From the NCBI GenBank assembly GCA_049890035.1, contig JBMHCG010000006.1, positions 33,917 through 97,916 on the forward strand: 64,000 bases of DNA, written 5' to 3'. The position numbers and the translations under genes are program-made. Numbering within the stretch: position 1 is the stretch's first letter; the number at the start of each line of letters is the position of its first letter. The stretch is from UBA11891 sp049890035 (GTDB taxonomy: Bacteria; Bacteroidota; Bacteroidia; Flavobacteriales; Flavobacteriaceae). The notes under the pieces are model-generated. The model was not told where the DNA came from, searched no databases, and saw nothing but the letters and a program-made list of their open reading frames with translations. Positions 43,904 through 53,108 of the stretch are shown piece by piece.

Positions 43904-45229
43904 ATGCGTCACTTCTTGCTGTTTTTTCTGACACTAGCCCCCTTATCTGCCCAACATATTTTACCCCTACGCGAACGGGCAGCAGCCATAGAAGCCCTGC
44001 AAGAGGACAGACTCAACAACTTGTTGCCCCAGCTGATGGCTGAGCGAGACTTGGATGTATGGGTGTTGATCACCCGAGAATACAATGAAGATCCAGTGGT
44101 TAAGACGTTGTTGCCGCCCACTTGGCTCAATGCCCGCCGCCGAACGATCCTGGTTTTTGCCAAAGATCCCACGGATGGAACTGTGGAACGAGTGGCACTC
44201 ACGCGCTATGCCTTTGGGAAACACTTCCCTTCGGTTTGGGACAAGGCAAAACAACCCGATCAGTTTCAGGCATTAGCGGATTATATTGTAGGAAAAAACC
44301 CGACAAAAATTGGGTTGAATACGTCTGTATCTTATGGCATCGCAGATGGATTGGCCCATACGGATTATCAAGGGCTGTACGAAGCTCTCCCCAGCCGCTA
44401 CAGATCGCGATTGGTTTCGGCTGAGGATCTGGCGGTGGCCTGGATTGAAACCCGAACCGAAAAAGAAATGCAGCTTTTTCAGCAGCTAACAGAAATCACC
44501 CACAACATCATAGCCGAGGCATTCTCCACCCAGGTGATTACTCCTGGAGTGACCACCACCGAAGATGTGGTTTGGTGGTTGCGAGAAAAAGTGCTGGCCC
44601 TGGGGCTGGACACCTGGTTCCACCCAACGGTGGACGTCCAACGGAACGAAGCCAGTGATTTGTATGCTTTTGATGGTTTGCAAAAATGGGATGTAATCCA
44701 GCCAGGAGACTTAGTGCATTGTGATTTTGGGATCAGTTATTTGACCTTGAACACTGATTGTCAAGAATTGGCCTACGTTTTGCGTCCCGGGGAAAAGGAA
44801 GCCCCCCAATATTTGCAACAAGCCCTGGCCGAAGGCAACCGGGTGCAAGATCAGTTTACAGCGCGTTTTGCCACTGGCCGAACGGGGAATGCAACCCTTC
44901 GGATGAGTTTGGCCGCTGGACGGGCCGAAGGCCTACGCCCACAGATTTATACCCATCCATTGGGTACCTATGGCCATTCGGCTGGAACGACTTTTGGGAT
45001 GTGGGACGCCCAGGAAGGGGTGCCAGGGAGCGGTGACCGACCTTTGCACGAAAACACGACTTACGCCATTGAACTCAACACCAAAGTCTTTCTTCCCGAA
45101 TGGGGCAAAGACCTACGTGTGATGTTGGAAGAAGCTGGTTATTGGGGTCCGGAAGGGTTTCGATACATCCACGGCCGACAAACCAAACTGCTCCTGATCG
45201 GTGGGCAAAGGAATCATTTGGGGGAGTAA
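43904..45229 (+). CDS. Secreted M24 family metallopeptidase
   Basis: A 441-residue exported peptidase with a signal peptide (residues 1-16) and a pita-bread C-terminal domain. Metal ligands are visible: VHCDFG, LNTDCQELA, THPLGTYGHSAGTTFG, and a late EL then E. It resembles Xaa-Pro aminopeptidases of Bacteroidota, probably for periplasmic peptide breakdown. A strand break separates it from trhO by 210 bp. Confidence 0.85.
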   Translation: MRHFLLFFLTLAPLSAQHILPLRERAAAIEALQEDRLNNLLPQLMAERDLDVWVLITREYNEDPVVKTLLPPTWLNARRRTILVFAKDPTDGTVERVALTRYAFGKHFPSVWDKAKQPDQFQALADYIVGKNPTKIGLNTSVSYGIADGLAHTDYQGLYEALPSRYRSRLVSAEDLAVAWIETRTEKEMQLFQQLTEITHNIIAEAFSTQVITPGVTTTEDVVWWLREKVLALGLDTWFHPTVDVQRNEASDLYAFDGLQKWDVIQPGDLVHCDFGISYLTLNTDCQELAYVLRPGEKEAPQYLQQALAEGNRVQDQFTARFATGRTGNATLRMSLAAGRAEGLRPQIYTHPLGTYGHSAGTTFGMWDAQEGVPGSGDRPLHENTTYAIELNTKVFLPEWGKDLRVMLEEAGYWGPEGFRYIHGRQTKLLLIGGQRNHLGE

Positions 45230-45406
45230 TATATCTGCTAAAAAACTTTATTAACAAGGCAAAAAAGGTAGCGGCACAGTGTTTTGTAAAAGAAGTAAAC
45301 TTTCAGCGGTCCATGCCCTAAGGGTCTCTACCGGCCATAGCATAGGCCATACCGCCGAAGAAGCCATAAAGAAAATAGGTCAGCCATAGATTTGGGTTAA
45401 AGTCCC

Positions 45407-45414
45407 TACCTTTG
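45407..45414 (+). promoter_or_regulatory. -7 promoter box for trhO
   Basis: TACCTTTG, an exact TAnnTTTG match, 25 bp before the trhO ATG. Confidence 0.5.
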
Positions 45415-45439
45415 TTGCCACACTTTAACCGTATATAGC

Positions 45440-46471
45440 ATGCAACTGTATAACAAACTAAGTGCTGAAGAACGTCGCGCACTCCTTGTACAGGCTGGAA
45501 CCGAACGCCTGACCCTTTCGTTCTATCAGTACCACCACATCGACAATCCACAACTGTTTCGCGACCACCTCTTTGTGCATTGGAACGCACTCGAAGTCTT
45601 GGGTCGCATTTATGTTGCATATGAAGGGGTCAATGGTCAATTGTCTGTTCCAGCCCCCCGCTTTGTAGAATTTCAGTCTTTTATGGATACTATTGACTTC
45701 CTTAAGGGCGTTCGCCTTAACATCGCCGTCGAACAAGACAACCAGTCTTTTTTGAAATTAACCGTCAAGGTGCGGGACAAAATCGTTGCTGACGGATTGA
45801 ACGACGCCAGCTTTGATGTTACGGACAAAGGGGTGCATGTCAATGCCCAGCGGTTTAACGAGCTTTTAGTTGACCCAGACACCATTTGTGTCGACATGCG
45901 CAACCACTATGAAAGTGAAATTGGCCATTTCGAGGGGGCTGTCACCCCAGATGTAGACACCTTTCGGGAGTCGTTACCTTTAATTGAAGCGGACCTGTCC
46001 GATCATAAAACAGATAAAAATCTGTTGATGTACTGTACCGGAGGGATTCGTTGCGAAAAGGCGTCTGCCTATTTTAAACACAAAGGCTTTCAAAACGTTT
46101 TCCAGTTGGAAGGCGGCATCATCGAATATGCCCGTCAGGTCAAAGACCAAGGACTAGACAATAAGTTTAAGGGCAAAAATTTTGTGTTTGACGAACGCCG
46201 GGGGGAGCGGATTTCGGAGGATATTATTGCCCAATGCCATCAGTGTGGTGCCCCCTGTGACACTCATGTCAACTGTGCCAACCAAGCCTGTCATTTGTTA
46301 TTTATCCAATGCGCGGCTTGTCAAGAAAAAACCCAAAGCTGTTGTTCCGATGCCTGTCAAGACATTGTCAACCTGCCCGAAGCAGAACAAAAACGCCTGC
46401 GCCGAGGGACGCACAACAGTAACAAAATATTCAAAAAAGGACGGTCTGAAGTATTAAAATTTAAACAATAA
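45440..46471 (+). CDS. trhO: tRNA uridine(34) hydroxylase (rhodanese-like)
   Basis: A 343-residue protein with an N-terminal acylphosphatase-like domain (IYVAYEGVNGQLSVP), a rhodanese domain with active cysteine CTGGIRCEKASAY, and a C-terminal cysteine cluster (CHQCGAPCDTHVNCANQACH) typical of TrhO/YceA. It forms 5-hydroxyuridine at tRNA position 34 using oxygen. Confidence 0.95.
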   Translation: MQLYNKLSAEERRALLVQAGTERLTLSFYQYHHIDNPQLFRDHLFVHWNALEVLGRIYVAYEGVNGQLSVPAPRFVEFQSFMDTIDFLKGVRLNIAVEQDNQSFLKLTVKVRDKIVADGLNDASFDVTDKGVHVNAQRFNELLVDPDTICVDMRNHYESEIGHFEGAVTPDVDTFRESLPLIEADLSDHKTDKNLLMYCTGGIRCEKASAYFKHKGFQNVFQLEGGIIEYARQVKDQGLDNKFKGKNFVFDERRGERISEDIIAQCHQCGAPCDTHVNCANQACHLLFIQCAACQEKTQSCCSDACQDIVNLPEAEQKRLRRGTHNSNKIFKKGRSEVLKFKQ

Positions 46472-46510
46472 ATTAAGAAAATCAGCTTCCCCCATCGAGG
46501 GATTATGCCG

Positions 46511-46518
46511 TATCTTTA
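46511..46518 (+). promoter_or_regulatory. -7 promoter box for the PSP1-gldH-PBP operon
   Basis: TATCTTTA, one base off consensus, 17 bp before the ATG at 46536. Confidence 0.35.
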
Positions 46519-46535
46519 ACCTAAATTTTCCAACC

Positions 46536-47708
46536 ATGAGTTGCAGCAATTGTTCTACGTCAAACGGCACCCCACGGGGATGTCAGTCCAATGGCACCTG
46601 TGGTACGGACAGCTGCAACAAACTTACTGTTTACAATTGGTTGGAAAACATGCGTTTGCCCGCGGACCAGGAACCCTTTCGGGTTGCCGAGGTACGGTTT
46701 AAAAATTCCCGCAAAGCGTTTTTCAGATACCCAACCGAGCTGCAGCCCAGTATTGGAGAAGCTGTGGTCACTGAAGTAGCCCAATCAGGTTATGATGTGG
46801 GGCGCGTGACACTGACAGGAGAACTGGTTCGTATTCAGATGAAGAAAAAAAAGGTGGATGTGGCGAGTGAAGCGGTTCTCCAATTGAAACGCAAGGCGAC
46901 GCAAAAGGATATTGAAACCTGGCAAGCAGCACGGAATAAAGAAATCGAAGTTCAAAAACGGGCACGGGAATTGGCCCTGCAGCTCAACCTACAAATGAAA
47001 ATCTCCGATGTCGAATTTCAAGGGGATGGCAAAAAAGCCACTTTTTATTACACGGCCGAACAACGGGTCGATTTCAGACAGCTTATCAAAGACATGGCAA
47101 AGGCCTTTGGCATCCGTATTGAAATGCGTCAGATTGGTTTGCGCCTCGAAGCCTCTCGACTGGGGGGTGTGGGCTCCTGTGGTCGGGAATTGTGCTGCTC
47201 GACCTGGCTGACGGATTTTCGCTCTGTTTCTACCGCTGCCGCACGCTATCAACAGCTTTCCTTAAATCCTCAAAAACTTTCCGGTCAGTGCGGTAAGTTA
47301 AAGTGTTGCTTAAATTTTGAATTGGATGCTTATCGGGCTGCTTTAAAGGATTTTCCACGGATGGAAACCAAGCTCAAAACCGAAAAAGGAATGGCCATTT
47401 GCCAAAAGATGGACATCTTTAAAGGGCTGCTTTGGTACACTTACAAAGGGGAGTGGATGCATTGGTATGAATTGAGTGTGGATGCTGTTCAAGAAATTGT
47501 AGCCAAAAACCGCGCTGGCGAAACCGTTGCTTCTCTGGAGGATTATACACAAGAAGAGGAAAAACCGGAAAGTAAAGCGGTGGTCTTTGAGAATGTCGTA
47601 GGCCAAGATAGCTTGAATCGCTTCGATCGTCCTAAGCGACGCAAAAACAACCGTTCCAAAAACCGACAAGCGCGCAACCGGCAACCCAATTCCAAAAAGA
47701 ATGACTAG
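46536..47708 (+). CDS. PSP1 domain protein (RicT-like)
   Basis: A 390-residue protein with a cysteine-rich N-terminus, the PSP1 core (RVDFRQLIKDMAKAFGIRIEMRQIG, then LGGVGSCGRELCCSTWL) and a basic C-terminal tail rich in R, K and N. In Firmicutes the homologue RicT acts in RNA processing with Fe-S clusters. The cysteines here suit a cluster ligand role, although this is not shown. The stop overlaps the gldH start by 8 bp. Confidence 0.88.
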   Translation: MSCSNCSTSNGTPRGCQSNGTCGTDSCNKLTVYNWLENMRLPADQEPFRVAEVRFKNSRKAFFRYPTELQPSIGEAVVTEVAQSGYDVGRVTLTGELVRIQMKKKKVDVASEAVLQLKRKATQKDIETWQAARNKEIEVQKRARELALQLNLQMKISDVEFQGDGKKATFYYTAEQRVDFRQLIKDMAKAFGIRIEMRQIGLRLEASRLGGVGSCGRELCCSTWLTDFRSVSTAAARYQQLSLNPQKLSGQCGKLKCCLNFELDAYRAALKDFPRMETKLKTEKGMAICQKMDIFKGLLWYTYKGEWMHWYELSVDAVQEIVAKNRAGETVASLEDYTQEEEKPESKAVVFENVVGQDSLNRFDRPKRRKNNRSKNRQARNRQPNSKKND

Positions 47709-48171
47709 GCTGTTAACGATGCTCGTGGCACTGATTTGCATGGGGTGTGCCTCGGATTTGGGATACCGTGCCGACCGGGATTTGACCGCAGGTTGGGAAG
47801 CCCCCATTCGATTTGACGTTCCACCACAACCCAGCGGACTGTATGATGTATTTATTCATTTAAGGAATGACAACAACTATCCTTATGCGAATATTTATTT
47901 GATCGCCCGCCTCCAGGCGGACAGTTTGACCTTGCACACAGACACCTTGGAATATGCAATGGCCGAGCCCAGTGGAAAATGGTTGGGAACAGGCTTTGCA
48001 GCGGTCAAAGAGAGCAGGTTGTATTGGCGCGAAAATATCCAATGGAAGGACAGCACCAACTATCGTATCGAAATTGAACACGCCCAACGCGCACAGGGAA
48101 GTGCCCAGGGCCATAAAAACCTTCCTGGCATCGTCAGTGTTGGTTATTCTATAGTACCTAAAGCAGAATGA
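47701..48171 (+). CDS. gldH: Gliding motility lipoprotein GldH
   Basis: A 156-residue lipoprotein (LVALICMGC) with the GldH pattern LYDVFIHLRNDNNYPYANIYLIARL and EYAMAEPSGKWLGTG. GldH is required for gliding motility in Flavobacterium, with an uncertain biochemical role. It is sandwiched by overlaps between the PSP1 gene and the class A PBP gene (shared ATGA), the classic flavobacterial order. Confidence 0.9.
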   Translation: MTRLLTMLVALICMGCASDLGYRADRDLTAGWEAPIRFDVPPQPSGLYDVFIHLRNDNNYPYANIYLIARLQADSLTLHTDTLEYAMAEPSGKWLGTGFAAVKESRLYWRENIQWKDSTNYRIEIEHAQRAQGSAQGHKNLPGIVSVGYSIVPKAE

Positions 48172-50516
48172 GTAAAAAATCTTCCTTAGCGAAACGATGG
48201 GAGGGGTTCACCGCCAATATTCGTTTGTATGCACTGCCATTAAAAATCTTTTGGGGGTTGTTTTTGGCAGGCGTAGTGATGGTTGCGGGTTTGTTTGCTA
48301 CAGCCGCTTGGGGAGGCTTTGGCCCCATGCCCGAACTCAAGCAACTGGAAAACCCCGACACCAATCTGGCGACCCAGATCTTTTCGGCCGATGGGGAGGT
48401 TTTGGGGAAGTATTATTTGAGTGACAACCGCACGCCCATTACGTATAAAGAACTGCCCAAAGATTTGATTCATGCGTTGATTGCAACCGAAGACGAGCGT
48501 TTTTATAGTCATTCTGGAATTGATTGGAGAGGAACCCTCCGGGCGGTATTCTACCTGGGGAAAAAAGGAGGTGCCAGCACCATCACCCAACAACTGGCCC
48601 GCCAACTGTTTGTTGGGGTGCGTTCGCGCAACAAAAAAGAAGCCATTCTCCAGAAAATAAAAGAGTGGGTTTTGTCCGTCCAGTTGGAACGCCGGTATAC
48701 AAAAAATGAATTGATAGCCATGTACCTGAATATCTATGACTTTGGCTACAATGCCGACGGAGTCCAGTCAGCAGCACGGATCTATTTTGATAAAACACCC
48801 CAAGAATTGACCTTGGAGGAATGTGCCACTCTGGTTGGGATGCTTAAAAATTCGTCTTTGTACAATCCCATCCGTCGACCCGAGCGGGTGGAACAACGAC
48901 GCAATGTCGTAATCGATCAGATGCTGCGCAACGATTTCGTTACACAAAGCCAACGCGACTCCCTGCGCGCCCTCCCCCTAACCATCCGATATACACCGCA
49001 GTCCCACCGGGAAGGTTTGGCGACCTATTTCCGTGCCTATCTGAAAGAATTTATGGATGATTGGATTGCCAACAACCGCAAACCCAACGGAGAAAAGTAT
49101 GACCTCTATGGGGATGGGTTGCGGATTTACACCACTATCGACTCACGCTTGCAAGCGATGGGTGAAGCGGCTGTTAGTGCGCATATGAAAAATTTGCAAG
49201 CTGAATTTTTTCTTCAGAACCGACAGACCCGAAACCCGATCGCTCCTTTTCTAGATCTGCGTGAAGGGCAGGTTGACACCTTACTATTGCTGACGGCAAA
49301 GCGTTCCGAACGGTGGCGCAAAAGACGCCTTGCTGGTTGGGACGAAGAGACCATCGTCGAAGATTTTAACAAAGCCGTTGAGATGGAGGTCTTCAGCTGG
49401 CAAGGAGAAATTGATACGCTGATGAGTCCCCTGGATTCCATTCGCTATTACAAGCATTTCCTACGGGCATCGCTGATGTCCATGGAGCCTCAAACAGGCC
49501 ATGTCAAAGCTTGGGTGGGCGGCTATAATTACAAACACTTCCAGTACGACCAGGTCAAACAAGGGCGTCGTCAAATAGGATCAACCTTCAAGCCTTTTTT
49601 GTACGCAACGGCTATTGATCAACTCAAACTGTCGCCTTGCGATTCATTGCCGGATGCCTTGTACTGTGTCGAACCGTTTAAGCACGGCAATGATGAAGCG
49701 TGGTGCCCAAAGAATTCGGGAGACAAATACGGTCGTACCCGGACGCTTAAAAATGCGCTGGCCAATTCGGTCAATACTATTTCTGCCCGATTGATGGATA
49801 AGGTAGGCCCCAGACCCGTAATCAATTTAGCCCGGAAGATGGGGGTAAGTTCCCGCTTGCCAGCAGTACCATCCATTGCCTTGGGGACACCTGATATTAG
49901 TTTGTTCGAAATGGTGGGTGCCTATGGAACCTTTGCCAATCAAGGAATTTATGTAAAGCCAACCATGGTCACTCGGATTGAGGACAAGAACGGCATGGCC
50001 GTTTTTGAAGTGGTTCCTGAAACAAGGGATGTGTTGAGTGCCGAGGCAGCCTATGTGACCCTCAACCTGATGCAAGGGGTTACGCAAGCAGGTTCTGGAG
50101 CGCGCTTGCGACATGCCGGTTTAGAAAAAACCAATTATATCTATGAAAAGGTAGTCACGGGCTATCCGTATGTTTTTGAAAATCCAATTGCAGGAAAAAC
50201 AGGCACAACTCAAAATCAGAGTGATGGGTGGTTTATGGGAATTGTACCAAATTTGGTCACGGGTGTATGGGTCGGCGGCGAGGACCGCTCCATTCATTTT
50301 GAAGAAATAGGTTTTGGCCAAGGGGCGACAATGGCCTTGCCTATCTGGGGTCTGTTTATGAAAGCAGCCTATAAAAACGAAGAACTGGCCATTTCAAAGG
50401 AGGAATTTGTTGCCCCTGAACAACTCACCATTCCATTGGATTGTGAAGCATTGGCAGAACAGCGGAAGTTAGAAGCTAAAAACGAAGAGGAAGACCTGGA
50501 CGATTTAGGCTTTTAA
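48168..50516 (+). CDS. Class A penicillin-binding protein
   Basis: A 782-residue bifunctional peptidoglycan synthase. It has an N-terminal membrane anchor (residues 26-48), a GT51 glycosyltransferase domain (ATEDERFYSHSG at 106-117, GGASTITQQLARQL) and a transpeptidase domain with STFK at 472-475, SVN at 534-536 and KTG at 677-679. It polymerises and cross-links cell-wall glycan. It is coupled to gldH and ends 4 bp inside the convergent queD. Confidence 0.96.
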   Translation: MSKKSSLAKRWEGFTANIRLYALPLKIFWGLFLAGVVMVAGLFATAAWGGFGPMPELKQLENPDTNLATQIFSADGEVLGKYYLSDNRTPITYKELPKDLIHALIATEDERFYSHSGIDWRGTLRAVFYLGKKGGASTITQQLARQLFVGVRSRNKKEAILQKIKEWVLSVQLERRYTKNELIAMYLNIYDFGYNADGVQSAARIYFDKTPQELTLEECATLVGMLKNSSLYNPIRRPERVEQRRNVVIDQMLRNDFVTQSQRDSLRALPLTIRYTPQSHREGLATYFRAYLKEFMDDWIANNRKPNGEKYDLYGDGLRIYTTIDSRLQAMGEAAVSAHMKNLQAEFFLQNRQTRNPIAPFLDLREGQVDTLLLLTAKRSERWRKRRLAGWDEETIVEDFNKAVEMEVFSWQGEIDTLMSPLDSIRYYKHFLRASLMSMEPQTGHVKAWVGGYNYKHFQYDQVKQGRRQIGSTFKPFLYATAIDQLKLSPCDSLPDALYCVEPFKHGNDEAWCPKNSGDKYGRTRTLKNALANSVNTISARLMDKVGPRPVINLARKMGVSSRLPAVPSIALGTPDISLFEMVGAYGTFANQGIYVKPTMVTRIEDKNGMAVFEVVPETRDVLSAEAAYVTLNLMQGVTQAGSGARLRHAGLEKTNYIYEKVVTGYPYVFENPIAGKTGTTQNQSDGWFMGIVPNLVTGVWVGGEDRSIHFEEIGFGQGATMALPIWGLFMKAAYKNEELAISKEEFVAPEQLTIPLDCEALAEQRKLEAKNEEEDLDDLGF

Positions 50517-50962
50517 TTGTCGTTGGCGTACCACTCGGCAAAGGCCGTCCCTGTTTCCCGTAATTTGAGGCTATGTAAAGCGATTCCCTCTGGCCATTTT
50601 CCTTGGAGTTTTTGAGCAAAATCGACCAACATCAATTCACAGGTGGGTTGGTAGTTTACCCGAACGATTTTATGCCCTTTTTCTTGCATTTCATCGGCCA
50701 ATTCTTTGTGAGGAGTCGTCACATTCAATACCGTGGCATGGTCAAAAACATCCACAATTTCCCGTTTGACAATTTTTTTAAGATCACCAAAATCAATTAA
50801 CATACCGTTTTTTACGGCTAGGGGGTCACGGAGGGGGGAGCCGATAAGGGTCACGGCAAATTTATAGGAATGGCCGTGGACGTTTTTACACAAGCCGTCG
50901 TACCCGTAAAGGGCATGCCCGGTCTCGAAGGTGAATTCTTTAGTGATACGGATTTTAGCCAT
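50513..50962 (-). CDS. queD: 6-carboxytetrahydropterin synthase / PTPS family
   Basis: A 149-residue protein. FETGHALYGYDGLCKNVHGHSYKFAV contains the metal-binding histidines and the catalytic cysteine of the QueD/PTPS family, with later YQPTCELMLVDFAQKL. QueD makes the pterin-like precursor of queuosine. The ATG at 50962 overlaps the enoyl-CoA hydratase end by 8 bp on the same strand. Confidence 0.9.
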   Translation of the reverse strand: MAKIRITKEFTFETGHALYGYDGLCKNVHGHSYKFAVTLIGSPLRDPLAVKNGMLIDFGDLKKIVKREIVDVFDHATVLNVTTPHKELADEMQEKGHKIVRVNYQPTCELMLVDFAQKLQGKWPEGIALHSLKLRETGTAFAEWYANDN

Positions 50963-51707
50963 GCTTTTGATGTAAAATGTTTTGACAGTGTTCAGACAGC
51001 GCAAGTTGCCCCGTGATTTTGGCCTTTTTGGGTAGCAACTCGTCCCAGTGCTCGGTATCGTTCCAGTGCAGTTCGTTTAGTTTTTGAAGGGCAGACAGGT
51101 CATAACCCGCCAAACGTTCCGTCAGGGACTTCACTTCTTGATCCAATTGTTCCAAGCTCGCGCAACAGCCGGCATAGAGCCCTTTTGAATATGCCCATTC
51201 AGCTGAGCGCCAGTTGGCACTGTCCAATGACAATTGGTTAAAAGCCGTTTTGCCCATTTTTCTGCTTACAGCAGGTTCGATCACGTAGGGGCCAATACCA
51301 ATGGAAAGCTCGGATAAGCGAATGGATGCTGTATCGCGAGCAATAGCATAATCACAGGCGGCAACCAGCCCGATCCCGCCTCCAACGACCTTGCCCTGTA
51401 CACGTGCGATGACAAATTTGGAACAGTTGCGAATGCTATTCATCAAGCGGGCAAAACCCATGAAAAACTCAGTTCCTTGTTCTTCTGTCGTTACTTTTTT
51501 TAGTGCTTCCAAAGAGGCACCGGCACAAAAGGCACGTTCCCCTTCCGATTGGATGATCAAAACTTTTACTTGGGGGTCTGTGTCTGCTTCCCGAATCAAA
51601 TCACACAGATCGGACAACATTTCTGGACGCAAGGAATTGGCTGCTGGATGACCAAAAGTGAGTGTGGCAATTTGTTGGTGAATATCGAGGGTAAGGGTTC
51701 CGTCCAT
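50955..51707 (-). CDS. Enoyl-CoA hydratase/isomerase family protein
   Basis: A 250-residue crotonase fold protein. RAFCAGASLEALKKV and FVIARVQGKVVGGGIGLVAACDYAIA form the oxyanion hole and CoA site, and RLSELSIGIGPYVI follows. The missing second catalytic glutamate leaves the precise reaction open. It is translated upstream of queD with an 8-bp overlap. Confidence 0.85.
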   Translation of the reverse strand: MDGTLTLDIHQQIATLTFGHPAANSLRPEMLSDLCDLIREADTDPQVKVLIIQSEGERAFCAGASLEALKKVTTEEQGTEFFMGFARLMNSIRNCSKFVIARVQGKVVGGGIGLVAACDYAIARDTASIRLSELSIGIGPYVIEPAVSRKMGKTAFNQLSLDSANWRSAEWAYSKGLYAGCCASLEQLDQEVKSLTERLAGYDLSALQKLNELHWNDTEHWDELLPKKAKITGQLALSEHCQNILHQKHG

Positions 51708-51716
51708 GGCACAAAA

Positions 51717-52232
51717 TTAGGAATTATGCGTATGCAAAACTTTTTCAAAACAGTGAAATGGGTGTTCGCTCTTGTGTGGGAAATAAATCATACCCAATTG
51801 TGTATAGCCTCGGGCTTTATAAAATCGCTGGTTTCGAATGTTTTTACTGAAGGTGTCCAAGCGTATGGATTGTCCACCGATACGCAATACCTCTTCTTCT
51901 ACAAAGTCCATCAGTGCCCGTGCAATGCCTTGTTTTTGAAATAGGGGATGAACCGCCAAGCGATGAACATAATAGGCACCTTCCTCTGGGCTAAGCCATT
52001 GGATGGGATCGTAGACAGGATCTTTTTCTTGAGAAAACATAACGGTACCGACCAACTCACCATTAATAATATAAACATAGCTATTCCCGGCAGCGAGATC
52101 TTTTTTCAAGACCTCCAATGAGGGGTAGTTTTCATTCCATTGGGCAATGCCCTGCTCCAACAAATGCTGGGCACAGGCTTCTGTAAGCGCCTTGCTATCA
52201 ATAGTATCCGAAAGAATTCCCTGGCGAATCAA
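51717..52232 (-). CDS. GNAT family acetyltransferase
   Basis: A 171-residue acetyltransferase starting at TTG (an in-frame stop lies three codons upstream). The CoA motif reads HRLAVHPLFQKQGIARALMDFVEEE, and QRFYKARGYTQLG is the family end. The substrate is unknown. It starts about 70 bp from the divergent universal stress protein gene. Confidence 0.85.
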   Translation of the reverse strand: MIRQGILSDTIDSKALTEACAQHLLEQGIAQWNENYPSLEVLKKDLAAGNSYVYIINGELVGTVMFSQEKDPVYDPIQWLSPEEGAYYVHRLAVHPLFQKQGIARALMDFVEEEVLRIGGQSIRLDTFSKNIRNQRFYKARGYTQLGMIYFPHKSEHPFHCFEKVLHTHNS

Positions 52233-52279
52233 AGCGAGTTAATTTCTTACAAAGTAAAATATTATGGAGCAAAAGTCCG

Positions 52280-52287
52280 TACCTTTG
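52280..52287 (+). promoter_or_regulatory. -7 promoter box for the universal stress protein
   Basis: TACCTTTG, exact TAnnTTTG match, 13 bp before the ATG at 52301. Confidence 0.5.
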
Positions 52288-52300
52288 CAAAAACTTCCCC

Positions 52301-53104
52301 ATGAAAAATATTCTTGTTCCCATAGGAATCTCTCCAGACGCTCCCAAGACGTTACAATATGCCATTGATCTGGCGGTTGTATTTGGAAGTACGCTCTATG
52401 TTGTAGACGCGTATCCAGCAGGGATTCCCACCACCAGTATTGCCAATGTCAAAGGGATTTTACAAGAAAAGTCTTTGCAACGGATCAAAGCGGTTGTGGA
52501 TACCGTTGACCGGAAGGGGTTTGACATCCAATTTGTAGCCCAGAATGGGGATTTGGTGAGTGCGGTTCGATCTCTGGATCGCAAAGTACATTTGGATTTG
52601 ATTGTTGTTACGCCCCAAAATAACGATATTTCAGATGAGGTGTTTTTGGGAAAAGTAGCGGGAAGCCTGATTAAGCGAACGGAGGTGCCTGTTCTTGTCG
52701 CGCCCATAAAGAGTACATTCACCCCCCCTAAAAAGGTGCTTTGGGCGTTTAAAAAAGGGAATGTAAAAAATACCAAAACACTCACTCCCCTTCAGGAACT
52801 GCAGGATACTTTTGACTGTGAGATCAAAGGGTTGTTGGTAAAAGTTCCAGGGTACAAAGCCAGCGATTTGGAATTGGATGCCGCTGTCTCGGCCATTAGT
52901 CCGGACCCCATTCATACCAATAACGCCACCACCTATCAAGGGGTTCTGGAACATTTTCAACAAAACAATCCAGACTTGTTGGTCGTATTCAAACGGGAAC
53001 GAGGGTTTTTTGAAAAACTATGGATGTCCCATGTAGTGTACAAAAAAGAATTTTACTGTTCGGTACCTTTATTGGTGCTCAAGCACCGCACACAATACCG
53101 CTAG
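52301..53104 (+). CDS. Universal stress protein family (two Usp-like domains)
   Basis: A 267-residue protein with an N-terminal UspA domain (NILVPIGISPDAPKTLQYAIDLA, DLIVVTP and GSLIKRTEVPVLVAP) and a second, weaker domain beyond residue 145. Tandem Usp proteins are common in Bacteroidota. The nucleotide-binding G-x2-G-x9-G/S motif is incomplete, so ATP binding is uncertain. It is followed within 5 bp by the LpxR-like gene. Confidence 0.82.
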   Translation: MKNILVPIGISPDAPKTLQYAIDLAVVFGSTLYVVDAYPAGIPTTSIANVKGILQEKSLQRIKAVVDTVDRKGFDIQFVAQNGDLVSAVRSLDRKVHLDLIVVTPQNNDISDEVFLGKVAGSLIKRTEVPVLVAPIKSTFTPPKKVLWAFKKGNVKNTKTLTPLQELQDTFDCEIKGLLVKVPGYKASDLELDAAVSAISPDPIHTNNATTYQGVLEHFQQNNPDLLVVFKRERGFFEKLWMSHVVYKKEFYCSVPLLVLKHRTQYR

Positions 53105-53108
53105 CAGA

